NCBI GenBank assembly: GCA_903827375.1
Contig: CAIKHZ010000015.1
Coordinates: 1-56,577 of the forward strand
Length of the DNA stretch: 56,577 nucleotides
From: Akkermansiaceae bacterium
GTDB lineage: Bacteria; Verrucomicrobiota; Verrucomicrobiia; Verrucomicrobiales; Akkermansiaceae
Direction of reading: 5' to 3'
This document shows, in pieces, positions 36,611 through 44,893 of the stretch (the first letter of the stretch is position 1; every line of letters starts with the position of its first letter). The translations under genes were made by a program, and so were the position numbers. The notes beneath the pieces are model-generated. The model saw nothing but the letters and a program-made list of their open reading frames with translations. It did not search any database and was not told the DNA's origin.

Positions 36611-38104
36611 ATGGACGTCAGAGCTCACGTATCCGTTATTTTCCACCTCGACAAGTGCATCGGTTGCCACACTTGCAGCGTCGCCTGCAAGAACGTGTGG
36701 ACAGACCGCCCGGGTGCCGAATACATGTGGTGGAACAACGTCGAAACCAAGCCCGGCACCGGCTATCCAACCCGTTGGGAGGACCAGCAGAAATTCAACG
36801 GCGGCTGGCAGTGGGACGGGGCTGGCAAGTTGCGGACGCGCTGCCAGAGCAAGGCGGATTCATATCTGAAGCTGTTCTACAATCCGAACCAGCCCAACCT
36901 CGATGATTACTATGAGCCGTTCACCTACAAGTACGACGATTTGTTCACGGCCAAGCTCAGCGACGACCAACCGACAGCGGTTCCAATTTCACTGATCACC
37001 GGCGAGCCGATCGAAATCAAGAGCGGCCCGAATTGGGATGACGATTTGTCAGGCTCGCCGATCTATGCGGAAAACGACCTCAACCTCGACAAGCTAACCG
37101 AGGAAGAGCGCAACCAGTTGTTTGAGGTGGAGCGCCTGACAATGTTCTATCTCCCGCGAATCTGCAATCACTGTGCCAATCCCACCTGTGTCGCAGGATG
37201 CCCGTCCGGTGCCATCTACAAGCGGGGCGAGGATGGCATTGTCCTCATCAACCAGGAGAAATGCCGCGGTTGGCGCGCCTGCGTCGCCGCCTGCCCCTAC
37301 AAGAAAATTTATTACAACTGGAAGACCGGCAAGAGTGAGAAATGTGTGCTGTGTTTCCCGCGCTTGGAAACCGGCCAACCTCCGGCGTGCTTTCACTCGT
37401 GTGTGGGCCGCATCCGCTACATGGGCGTCATGTTGTATGACGCGGACCGGGTGCCGGACGCGATGAAGGTGCCTGACCGCGCATTGGTGGAAAGCCAGCG
37501 CATGGCGTTTCTCGATCCGAACGATCCGCAGGTGATTGCCGCCGCGCGCAAGAATGGCATCAGCGAGGAGTTTCTGGATTCCGCCAAAAACTCGCCAGCG
37601 TGGAAGTATATCATGGAGTGGAAGTTGGCGCTGCCGCTGCACATCGAATACCGCACGATGCCGATGCTTTTCTATGTGCCGCCCCTCCTGCCTGTGATGG
37701 GCAAGTCATCCAATGGCACCTACAACCATGACGCCAAGGACTTTTTCACCAGTCTCGACCAATCGCGCCTGCCACTGAAGTACTTGGCCAGCCTGTTCAG
37801 CGCGGGCAACGTGGACATCATCGAAGCGGTGATGCGAAAGCTCATGGCCGTTCGCTACTTCAAGCGCTGGCAGAGCGTGCGCGACATGGATGAGAACGAC
37901 GTGAATAAAATCCTGCGAGAAGCGCGCACCACTCCGGAAGAAGTCGAGCAGATCTATGCGATGACGGCCATCCCGACGCATTTCCAGCGCTTTGTGTTGC
38001 CGCCACTGCAGCGCGAGGAGGCCATCGAAAGCAGTTGCAGTCCGGAAGCATGCAAGGGCTGCACAGGATTCTCCCTCGAACCCACCTTCCATCCGCGAGC
38101 ATGA
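36611..38104 (+). CDS. narH: Respiratory nitrate reductase beta subunit NarH
   Basis: This is a 497-residue iron-sulfur subunit carrying electrons from NarI to NarG. The first cluster motif is CIGCHTCSVACKN (Cys16/19/22/26). The central motifs are CNHCANPTCVAGCPSG and CRGWRACVAACPYKK. The Trp in CRGW replaces a cysteine, as in NarH proteins generally, marking the 3Fe-4S centre. The last motif is CVLCFPRLETGQPPACFHSC. The C-terminus has an extra cysteine-containing tail (SSCSPEACKGCTGFS) seen in part of the family. It is cytoplasmic, bound to NarI. Confidence 0.97.
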   Translation: MDVRAHVSVIFHLDKCIGCHTCSVACKNVWTDRPGAEYMWWNNVETKPGTGYPTRWEDQQKFNGGWQWDGAGKLRTRCQSKADSYLKLFYNPNQPNLDDYYEPFTYKYDDLFTAKLSDDQPTAVPISLITGEPIEIKSGPNWDDDLSGSPIYAENDLNLDKLTEEERNQLFEVERLTMFYLPRICNHCANPTCVAGCPSGAIYKRGEDGIVLINQEKCRGWRACVAACPYKKIYYNWKTGKSEKCVLCFPRLETGQPPACFHSCVGRIRYMGVMLYDADRVPDAMKVPDRALVESQRMAFLDPNDPQVIAAARKNGISEEFLDSAKNSPAWKYIMEWKLALPLHIEYRTMPMLFYVPPLLPVMGKSSNGTYNHDAKDFFTSLDQSRLPLKYLASLFSAGNVDIIEAVMRKLMAVRYFKRWQSVRDMDENDVNKILREARTTPEEVEQIYAMTAIPTHFQRFVLPPLQREEAIESSCSPEACKGCTGFSLEPTFHPRA

Positions 38105-38805
38105 CCTCAGCCGCCAGTTATCCCCCGGCCTCCGCAGTCGCAAGTTTCTCCACCAAACTTGCCCTGCTCAGCCGCTTGTTGAGCTATCCGGCAGCGGACT
38201 TCGAGCAGGTTCTCTCCATGGCTTTGGCCACTGTGGGGGGGCTGCCGCTGGCGGAGTTTCAGCAGGCCCTCAGTGAGTTGGATCAAGACCAACGCGAGGA
38301 GTTATACACCGCCACTTTTGACGTGATGCCGCGTTGCGTGCCTTATGTGAGCATTCACTTGTTCGGTGAGGAAAACTTTAAGCGAGGCGAGTTCATGGCC
38401 GCCCTCAACAGCCAGTATGAGCTTCAGCAGTTTGATACCGAAGGGGAATTGCCGGATCATCTCGCGGTGATCCTGGGTTATGCCGCGTCGCTAAATGAAC
38501 CGGCCCGCCGTGAGTTGGTTGAGTTCTGTCTGCTCGGACCGCTGGCAAAAATCCACAGCGCTTTGCCTGACGATCATCCCTACCGGTTTGCACTTGTTGC
38601 CCTCGACGACACACTGCGCGGCAATTATCCCGGTATTCAAGCCCCTCTCAGCCCGCTCGACCAAATGCGCCAACACGGCCTCTGCCCAACCGTAACCGAT
38701 GGCTGCAATTGCGGCCCGCAGCCACAGCCCATCATCGATGGCCCCCTCGAGCATGGCCTGGCCGCTCAGGCCGGCGGTTCGTCCACCTCTTCTCTAACAT
38801 TCTAA
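38101..38805 (+). CDS. narJ: Nitrate reductase assembly chaperone NarJ
   Basis: This is a 234-residue NarJ-type all-helical chaperone that aids Moco insertion and membrane attachment of NarGH. The start is the ATG at 38101, which overlaps the narH stop (ATGA). A longer frame upstream is an overlap with narH. The conserved region FDVMPRCVPYVSIHLFGEEN is near residues 75-95, and LPDHLAVILGYAA lies near 120. The tail ends in a Cys-containing, low-complexity stretch. It is not part of the final enzyme. Confidence 0.92.
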   Translation: MTSAASYPPASAVASFSTKLALLSRLLSYPAADFEQVLSMALATVGGLPLAEFQQALSELDQDQREELYTATFDVMPRCVPYVSIHLFGEENFKRGEFMAALNSQYELQQFDTEGELPDHLAVILGYAASLNEPARRELVEFCLLGPLAKIHSALPDDHPYRFALVALDDTLRGNYPGIQAPLSPLDQMRQHGLCPTVTDGCNCGPQPQPIIDGPLEHGLAAQAGGSSTSSLTF

Positions 38806-38810
38806 CCAAC

Positions 38811-40127
38811 ATGATTGACGCATTCCTATTTATCGGGCTTCCCTACATAGCATTGATCGTGGCGACGATTGGTTGTGTGCGGCGGGCCCGTTTCAGCAAG
38901 TTCTCGATGTCTGCGCGCTCCTCGCAGTTCTTGGAGGACCGTCAGTTGCTGTGGGGCTCGGCACCCTGGCACATCGGCATCATGGGCGTGCTGGCAGGGC
39001 ACGGCATCGCTTTGTTGCTGCCACAAGTCTGGTCGTACATCCTGACAGTCCCGCCAGCCATGTACCTCATTGAAACCGTGGGCGTGGCCTGCTCCCTGCT
39101 GGCCCTCGCCGGACTGAGCACGCTGATCTATCGCCGCCTAACTTCCGCACGAATTCAGGCGGTGACGACCACTTCGGATCTATTGGTGGTGGCGTTGTTG
39201 TTCCTGCAGGTGCTTGTGGGACTCTTGTCGGCCGTCAGCTTCCGCTACGGCTCGGCGTGGAGCACCGCCACGGTCGTGCCATATTTCTGGAGCCTGCTGG
39301 CTCTGCAACCGGACATGAGCTATGTATCCGGGTTTCCAATGTTGTTTAAATTGCATCTGATTGGCGGTTGGCTGTTTGTCCTGCTGCTGCCATTCACGCG
39401 GCTCATTCACATCCTCGCTGTGCCATTCCAATATCTGTGGCGCGCTCCACAACTGGTCATCTGGAATACCACCCGCCGCCGCAAGCAGGCGCTGGCCGCC
39501 TCTATCCGGGCGGAGAGCCGCCGCGAATTCATCAAGGGAGCCGCGGGGGTGACGGGTGCCACCGGCTTGCTGGCCCTGGGAGTTTCGTCCAAGGCGATCA
39601 ACTTCTTCAAGGGAGCCAGCCAGGACCCGGAAGCCGAGTCCGCCCTGCTAGAAAAAAAACTTCAGCGCTTGAAGCTCACCGCTGAGGAACGCTCCTATGA
39701 GTTGGAGCGTCAGCGAAACACAATGATCTTGGTGGCAGGCTATGCCGAACTGGACGCAGTCAAGGGCAAGTATTTCATTGACTATGCCATGGCACCGGGG
39801 CTCGCGTTCAAGGGCAAAGATGGCATGCCCATCGTGATCTCCGCCAAATGCACTCATCTCGGGTGCACCGTCAGCAGCACGCTCGATGAAAACGGACGCA
39901 TCATGTGCCCCTGCCATATCTCGTACTTCGATATACTCACTGGAATGCCGAATCCGGGCGCGCCGGCCAAGGCACCGTTGCCGCAGATTGCCTGGGCGTT
40001 GGTGGATGCAGGCGGCAAAGTGCTGGCCAGCAACACGCCGGGGCAGGCTTCTGGCAAGGTGGCAGCGCCGGAGGCGCTGGCGCAGAGCAGTTTGTATATC
40101 ACCAAGCCGGGAAAGACAGCGGCATAA
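38811..40127 (+). CDS. narI: NarI-Rieske fusion: nitrate reductase gamma subunit joined to a Rieske 2Fe-2S domain
   Basis: This is a 438-residue two-part protein. Residues 1-215 are a NarI heme-b subunit with five membrane helices and all four heme ligands: His54 and His64 (H-x9-H, PWHIGIMGVLAGH) and His182 and His200 (H-x17-H, LHLIGGW ... RLIH). Then comes an internal twin-arginine motif S236-RREFIK followed by a hydrophobic helix (about 242-260). Next is a charged linker, then a Rieske domain: box 1 CTHLGC (Cys347, His349, Cys352) and box 2 CPCHIS (Cys366, Cys368, His369). The usual CPCHGS glycine is an isoleucine. No stop or frameshift separates the parts. The start is the ATG at 38811, 5 nt after narJ; the frame opening at 38709 overlaps narJ. 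The predicted topology puts NarI in the membrane with NarGH inside, and the Rieske domain outside as a Tat-dependent sixth helix. That is similar in principle to polytopic actinobacterial Rieske proteins. It should pair with the cytochrome b encoded next. Confidence 0.92.
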   Translation: MIDAFLFIGLPYIALIVATIGCVRRARFSKFSMSARSSQFLEDRQLLWGSAPWHIGIMGVLAGHGIALLLPQVWSYILTVPPAMYLIETVGVACSLLALAGLSTLIYRRLTSARIQAVTTTSDLLVVALLFLQVLVGLLSAVSFRYGSAWSTATVVPYFWSLLALQPDMSYVSGFPMLFKLHLIGGWLFVLLLPFTRLIHILAVPFQYLWRAPQLVIWNTTRRRKQALAASIRAESRREFIKGAAGVTGATGLLALGVSSKAINFFKGASQDPEAESALLEKKLQRLKLTAEERSYELERQRNTMILVAGYAELDAVKGKYFIDYAMAPGLAFKGKDGMPIVISAKCTHLGCTVSSTLDENGRIMCPCHISYFDILTGMPNPGAPAKAPLPQIAWALVDAGGKVLASNTPGQASGKVAAPEALAQSSLYITKPGKTAA

Positions 40128-40174
40128 GGCAGCAATGCTCCCCCCCCCGAGACTGAAGTCAAAGAAGCTCCCCA

Positions 40175-41275
40175 ATGAACGCCAAAGAGATCCTGAGTCA
40201 CACCGAGAAGTACCTCGCCGAGCGCTTGCCGGTCGAGAAAATGAATTATGCCTCGATGGTGCAGAAGAAGGAGGTTCCGGTTCATGGATTGGCCTGGGGC
40301 TACTACATTGGCGGCTTGGCGATGTTTTTCCTGATGGTGCAGATTGCCACCGGCCTGATGCTGTTGTTTTACTATCAGCCGACGGTCAGTGATGCTCACG
40401 CATCGGTTGAGTACATCACCGAGCAAGTGCCCGCCGGGGCGCTGGTGCGCAATGTTCATGCCTGGGCATCGTCACTCATGATCGGCAGCGTGTTGGTGCA
40501 TTTGCTAACAGCCTTCGCGATGAAGGCGTTTGAAAAGCCCCGTGAGCTCACCTGGGTGACCGGAGTGCTGTTGTTGGGAATTACTTTTGGCTTTGGCTTC
40601 ACCGGATACTTGCTTCCGTGGCACCAGGTTGCGGTCAACGCCACAAAGATCGGTCTCCAGACTATTGAGCAAATCGGTGGCTACCTGCCCGGGCCTATGG
40701 CCGAATGGCCGCGCCTGGTGAAGGAGATTATCCAAGGCGAGGCCTCGGTGGGGCAGGCCACGCTGAGCCGGTTCTTTGCCATTCACGTGATCGTGTTGCC
40801 GCTGGCGATTTTCGGGGTGCTCGGCTTCCATCTGGTGTCGGTGCAATTGCACGGCATGAGCAAAGGGGTCGATGAGAAACCCCGGCGGATGGAGAAATTC
40901 TTCCCGACGTTTTTGCTCAAAGATCTTCGTGTGTGGGGAATTGCGTTCATGGTGTTGTTCATCCTCGGTGTGTGCCTGCCGTTTGAGTCTCTGTTTGCCT
41001 ATCCGCTCTTTGAGCCGTTCGACGCGAAGGGATCCACGCCGGACGGCATCAAACCCGAGTGGTATTTCTTCTGGGTTTACTACCCTCTGGAGTTGCTGCC
41101 ACTATGGGTTATCCTGTTAGGTTCCGCCGTGCTGGCGCTGGTGCTCCTGGCAACCCCGTGGATCTTCCAAAACACCAACCGCAAGACCCTTCGCTTGGTG
41201 GCCATCGCGGCCGGCATCTATCTTCTGGTAATGACCCTCTTCGGCGAAAATATCTATCACCTCTTCAAAGGCTAA
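40175..41275 (+). CDS. Cytochrome b (bc/b6f-type quinol oxidase subunit) of the nar operon
   Basis: This 366-residue integral membrane protein has two heme-b ligand pairs: His95/His109 (H-x13-H) and His204/His219 (H-x14-H). The x14 spacing is typical of the b6-type rather than the mitochondrial type. The Qo-site motif Pro-Glu-Trp-Tyr is at 294-297 (IKPEWYFFWVYYPLELLPL). Both the b6-like and subunit-IV-like halves are in one chain, as in bc1. The N-terminus has an amphipathic helix (LSHTEKYLAERLPV). With the Rieske domain fused to NarI just upstream and cytochromes c on both sides, it should form a complete quinol:cytochrome c oxidoreductase. It begins 47 nt after the fusion gene. Confidence 0.92.
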   Translation: MNAKEILSHTEKYLAERLPVEKMNYASMVQKKEVPVHGLAWGYYIGGLAMFFLMVQIATGLMLLFYYQPTVSDAHASVEYITEQVPAGALVRNVHAWASSLMIGSVLVHLLTAFAMKAFEKPRELTWVTGVLLLGITFGFGFTGYLLPWHQVAVNATKIGLQTIEQIGGYLPGPMAEWPRLVKEIIQGEASVGQATLSRFFAIHVIVLPLAIFGVLGFHLVSVQLHGMSKGVDEKPRRMEKFFPTFLLKDLRVWGIAFMVLFILGVCLPFESLFAYPLFEPFDAKGSTPDGIKPEWYFFWVYYPLELLPLWVILLGSAVLALVLLATPWIFQNTNRKTLRLVAIAAGIYLLVMTLFGENIYHLFKG

Positions 41276-41277
41276 TC

Positions 41278-41901
41278 ATGCGCTCCAATCCGCTCACCGC
41301 TTGTTATCCCGTGCTGGTCCTGCTTGCCCTCGCCGGGACATCCCGTGCCTATCCGGAATTTCAGAGGGCGATCAGCCTGAGTTCCGGACGCACGGTCAAT
41401 TGTGCGATGTGCCACGTGCACTCGGATGGTCCGGAGGGCAATGCACCTGGGCAAATTGGCCACCTCAGTCTTGCCGAGCAAACGGAGCTTGGGCGGGCGC
41501 GGGTTGCGTTTGAGCCAAACGCCAGCGTCAAGAGCCCCATTCTCAATGCCTTTGGCAATCACATCATCAACAGCCTCGGCAGGAAGCAGTTCTTGGAATT
41601 GCGGGTCACGCCTGGGGAGTTGGCTAATCGCCTGCCCAAGGACAGTGATATGGACGGCGATGGCATCAGTGATGCGGATGAATTGCGGGCTGGTACCCAT
41701 CCACTAATCAAGAGCGATGGCCGCCCGTGGTTGCTTTTTAAAGCCAATCTATCAGCCAATCTCGGACAGATCCTGCTGATGCTTGCCGCCACAGTGCTGG
41801 GACTCTGGGGCCTGCAGCACCTGCTACATGGCTTCGACGTCGCCACCCGTCTGGAGGACGACGAGGAAGCGGACGAGCCTCACAATTCCACGCCGCACTG
41901 A
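41278..41901 (+). CDS. Membrane-anchored monoheme cytochrome c with calcium-binding motif
   Basis: This is a 207-residue protein. A Sec signal peptide (PLTACYPVLVLLALAGTSRA) is followed by one heme site Cys42-x2-Cys45-His46 (CAMCH). A calcium-loop motif DSDMDGDGISDADE (about 122-135, EF-hand/thrombospondin-3 style) comes next. A C-terminal transmembrane helix lies at about 158-180 (ILLMLAATVLGLWGLQHLLHG), with an acidic tail. The start at 41278 is 2 nt after the cytochrome b stop; the longer frame upstream overlaps that gene. It is the natural candidate for the cytochrome c1-like partner of the Rieske/cytochrome b pair. That is inference from position and anchoring, since it does not resemble cytochrome c1 in sequence. 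Confidence 0.85.
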   Translation: MRSNPLTACYPVLVLLALAGTSRAYPEFQRAISLSSGRTVNCAMCHVHSDGPEGNAPGQIGHLSLAEQTELGRARVAFEPNASVKSPILNAFGNHIINSLGRKQFLELRVTPGELANRLPKDSDMDGDGISDADELRAGTHPLIKSDGRPWLLFKANLSANLGQILLMLAATVLGLWGLQHLLHGFDVATRLEDDEEADEPHNSTPH

Positions 41902-41927
41902 CAGGCGGGAGGCGATGGTGAAGAATC

Positions 41928-43343
41928 ATGCAAGAGCCTGCAATCGGACAACCCAATAAGACCCAAAGATCTATGAAACAACGAGCCACTGTAGATGCGC
42001 CGACGAGCGCCACTGATTATCTTGGCGATTGGCGACCGGAGGATGCGACGTTCTGGGAAGAGAGCGGCAAGAGGATTGCCTGGAAGACCTTGTCGATCAC
42101 CACGGTCTCACTGATTCTATCATTTGCGACGTGGTTTGTGATGAGCGCTGTGGTGGTGCGATTGCCGGGCATCGGCTTCAAATTCACCGAGATGCAGCTG
42201 TTCTGGCTGGCCGCCATGCCCGGGTTGGCAGGTGGCACGTTGCGCCTGATTCATATGTTTCTCATTCCGATTTTCGGCACCCGAAAAGTCATCACTCTAG
42301 CAACACTGGCGAAGATTCTGCCTTGTATCGGGCTGGGATTTGCGGTGATGAATCCAGCGACTCCGTTCTGGATGTTTCTGGTGCTGGCACTGTTGTTTGG
42401 CATGGGCGGTGGCGATTTCTCATCTTATATGCCGAGCACCTGTGTGTTCTTTCCGAAACGACTGCAAGGCACCGCGCTGGGGATTCAGGCGGGCGTCGGG
42501 AATTTCGGCGTATGCGTCACTCAGTTCATCACTCCATGGATCATCACCTTTGCTATTGGCAGCGGGGCTTTGAGCGCGTCCCAAACATTCACCAAGGCTG
42601 GCAAAAGCAGCCCGCTGTGGTTGCAAAACTCCGCTTTCTGGTATGTCCCGCTGCTACTCTTGGTCGGAATTGCCGCTTGGATCATGCTGCGCAACGTGCC
42701 CGTCAAAGCATCGTTCCGCGAGCAACTCGATATCTTTGCCAACAAGCACACCTACTGCTGCACCATTACCTATGTGATGACTTTCGGCGCGTTCTCCGGT
42801 CTATCAGCCGCCTTTCCGCTGTTGATCAAGGCCGTGTACGGTGGCTTTCCCAATGCCCCCGACCCGCTTCGTTATGCGTTTTACGGACCGTTGGTCGGCT
42901 CCGCGATGCGGGTGCTGGCAGGCCCCCTCACCGATAAGTGGGGCGGTGCCAGGTTCACGCAGGTTTGCGGCTTCGGTCTGATCGGGGGCGCCGCCTGGCT
43001 GAGCTTCGGGGGCTTGTTGACTCCAGCCTCGATGGACCAGTTTCCGGTTTTCGTGGCAGTGATGTTAGGTATGTTTTTCTTCACCGGCATTGGCAACGCG
43101 GCGACCTTCCGCCAGTTCCCGGTGATCTTTGCCCACTCGCCGCGACAAGCGGCCGGGGTGATCGGGTTCACCGCCGCCATTGCCGCCTACGGGCCGTTTG
43201 TCTTTGCGACACTCATTGGCAAGGCGAAGGCCAGCTTTGGGTCTCCGGTAGCGTTCTTTGAGGGTCTGTTGATCTTCTGCATGGTGGCCACTGCGCTCAA
43301 CTGGTGGTATTATGCACGGCGTGGCGCGGAGGTTCCTTCATAG
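41928..43343 (+). CDS. narK: Nitrate/nitrite transporter, NarK type II
   Basis: This is a 12-helix MFS protein of 471 residues (456 from the alternative ATG at 41973). The nitrate signatures fit type II NarK, the E. coli-like nitrate/nitrite antiporter class: GMGGGDFSSYMPSTCVFFP in TM5 and GIQAGVGNFGVCVTQFITP after it. It should exchange cytoplasmic nitrite for periplasmic nitrate, supplying the cytoplasm-facing NarG. It is followed by a second, type I NarK 14 nt later. Confidence 0.9.
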   Translation: MQEPAIGQPNKTQRSMKQRATVDAPTSATDYLGDWRPEDATFWEESGKRIAWKTLSITTVSLILSFATWFVMSAVVVRLPGIGFKFTEMQLFWLAAMPGLAGGTLRLIHMFLIPIFGTRKVITLATLAKILPCIGLGFAVMNPATPFWMFLVLALLFGMGGGDFSSYMPSTCVFFPKRLQGTALGIQAGVGNFGVCVTQFITPWIITFAIGSGALSASQTFTKAGKSSPLWLQNSAFWYVPLLLLVGIAAWIMLRNVPVKASFREQLDIFANKHTYCCTITYVMTFGAFSGLSAAFPLLIKAVYGGFPNAPDPLRYAFYGPLVGSAMRVLAGPLTDKWGGARFTQVCGFGLIGGAAWLSFGGLLTPASMDQFPVFVAVMLGMFFFTGIGNAATFRQFPVIFAHSPRQAAGVIGFTAAIAAYGPFVFATLIGKAKASFGSPVAFFEGLLIFCMVATALNWWYYARRGAEVPS

Positions 43344-43357
43344 AGATTTATTGTGAT

Positions 43358-44743
43358 ATGAATGCAAGCAAATTGCCGATCGCTGCCAGCACGAGCTCCG
43401 CAGAGAGCCGGACAGTTTTGACGCTATCCACGATGGCGTTTACGCTGATGTTTGCGGTGTGGTTGATGTTCGGTGTGCTGGGGATTCCGATTCGCAAGGA
43501 GTTCGGACTCAGCGACGTGCAATTCGGATGGCTAACTGCCATAGCGGTGCTCAATGGATCGATCTGGCGTCTGCTTTTCGGCCTGTGGACGGACCGCTTT
43601 GGTGGGCGCCTGGTGATGACTCTTCTGGTCGGGGCCACGGCTATTCCTGCCTTCATGGTGAGCCGTGCGAGTACCTTCACTGAGTTGATGATCTACGCAT
43701 TCCTTGCTGGCATGGCGGGCAACGCGTTTTCGGTGGGCATTGCCTGGTGCTCGGCCTGGTATCCCCGCCAGCGCCAGGGCTTTGCGCTAGGTGTGTTTGG
43801 TGCGGGTAATGTCGGCGCCTCGGTGACCAAAATCATCGGGCCGTGGTTGATTGGCTTGGTGCCTGCTGCGGGCTACATCGGCGGGTTTGTGCCCGGAGGT
43901 TGGCGCTTCGTGCCGATGCTTTACAGCGGCTTACTCATCGTGATGGCCGCAGCCATCTGGATGAGCTGCCCACGCCACGATCACAAACCCGGGGCCGGGC
44001 GCCCAATCCGTGATTTGCTGCGGCCCCTGCGGCAGATGCGGGTATGGCGCTTCAGCTTGTATTATGTGGTTGTGTTCGGGGCGTATGTGGCGCTGTCAAT
44101 GTGGTTGCCAAAATACTACGTGGATGTATTTGGGATGGAGTTGAGAGATGCGGCGTTGCTGACGGCGCTGTTTATATTTCCGGCGAGCTTGCTGCGGCCG
44201 TTCGGTGGCTGGCTCTCTGACAAGTTTGGTGCGAGACGGATCATGTACTGGGTGTTCTGGGTAATGTTGCTGGCCCTCTTGGTGCTCTCCGCGCCGCAGG
44301 GCCACATCGTCCTGTATGTGCCGAAGAAGATTCACGAAAGCGGCCAGGTTGAGACGCTGCGTTTCGTGATGGGACCCTATCTGTTCACCTTGCTGGTGTT
44401 TGTCGTCGGTTGCGGCATGGGCATCGGCAAGGCAGCCGTGTACAAGCATATTCCAGAATACTTCCCGAATGATGTCGGCGCGGTCGGCGGTCTGGTGGGT
44501 TTGTTCGGCGCTCTTGGCGGTTTTTTCCTACCCCTGTTGTTTGCCTATTCATTCAAAGCCACCGGTATTCCCCAGACAACGTTCGCAATTTTGTTTTGCG
44601 TCACTTTGGCGAGTCTCATCTGGATGCATCTGGTGGTGTTGAAGTTGCTCAAGCGCGCCACGCCGCATTTGGATCATGTATTTGAAGACCATGGACCGAG
44701 GCCACACGAACCACTCAACTATTCCGACGAGATTCCCGGCTAG
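43358..44743 (+). CDS. narK: Nitrate transporter, NarK type I
   Basis: This is a 461-residue MFS transporter starting at the ATG 43358 (the frame is open further upstream but overlaps the first narK). The TM5 signatures (GMAGNAFSVGIAWCSAWYP, then GVFGAGNVGASVTKIIGP) are of type I, the proton/nitrate symporter class. Tandem type I plus type II NarK genes (sometimes fused, as in Paracoccus) are usual in nitrate respirers. The symporter starts nitrate uptake and the antiporter sustains it once nitrite accumulates. Confidence 0.9.
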   Translation: MNASKLPIAASTSSAESRTVLTLSTMAFTLMFAVWLMFGVLGIPIRKEFGLSDVQFGWLTAIAVLNGSIWRLLFGLWTDRFGGRLVMTLLVGATAIPAFMVSRASTFTELMIYAFLAGMAGNAFSVGIAWCSAWYPRQRQGFALGVFGAGNVGASVTKIIGPWLIGLVPAAGYIGGFVPGGWRFVPMLYSGLLIVMAAAIWMSCPRHDHKPGAGRPIRDLLRPLRQMRVWRFSLYYVVVFGAYVALSMWLPKYYVDVFGMELRDAALLTALFIFPASLLRPFGGWLSDKFGARRIMYWVFWVMLLALLVLSAPQGHIVLYVPKKIHESGQVETLRFVMGPYLFTLLVFVVGCGMGIGKAAVYKHIPEYFPNDVGAVGGLVGLFGALGGFFLPLLFAYSFKATGIPQTTFAILFCVTLASLIWMHLVVLKLLKRATPHLDHVFEDHGPRPHEPLNYSDEIPG

Positions 44744-44818
44744 CCTATCCATCCCCTTTATTGGAGGCAAATGCCCAGGGCGGAGACGGGAGATCACGCT
44801 TTCAGGCGATTGAGAGAA

Positions 44819-44827
44819 AATCATGAT
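44819..44827 (+). promoter_or_regulatory. TCATGA palindrome upstream of the nar-cluster porin
   Basis: AATCATGAT is followed by an A/T-rich stretch (TAATTTTTTCTTG), 67 nt before the porin ATG. It shares the ATCATGAT core with the palindrome at 30591-30600 before the kinase gene. It may mark a secondary regulated promoter inside the operon. Confidence 0.25.
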
Positions 44828-44893
44828 AATTTTTTCTTGTATCGTGGGCCATGGCGGGCAATCTGTGCGTGCCCCGATGAGGGTGCCATCATC

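Noticed and set aside
44811-44825. Possible FNR site (TTGAG...ATCAT) before the porin
   Set aside because: The half-sites are spaced one base too far apart and only one half fits the consensus.
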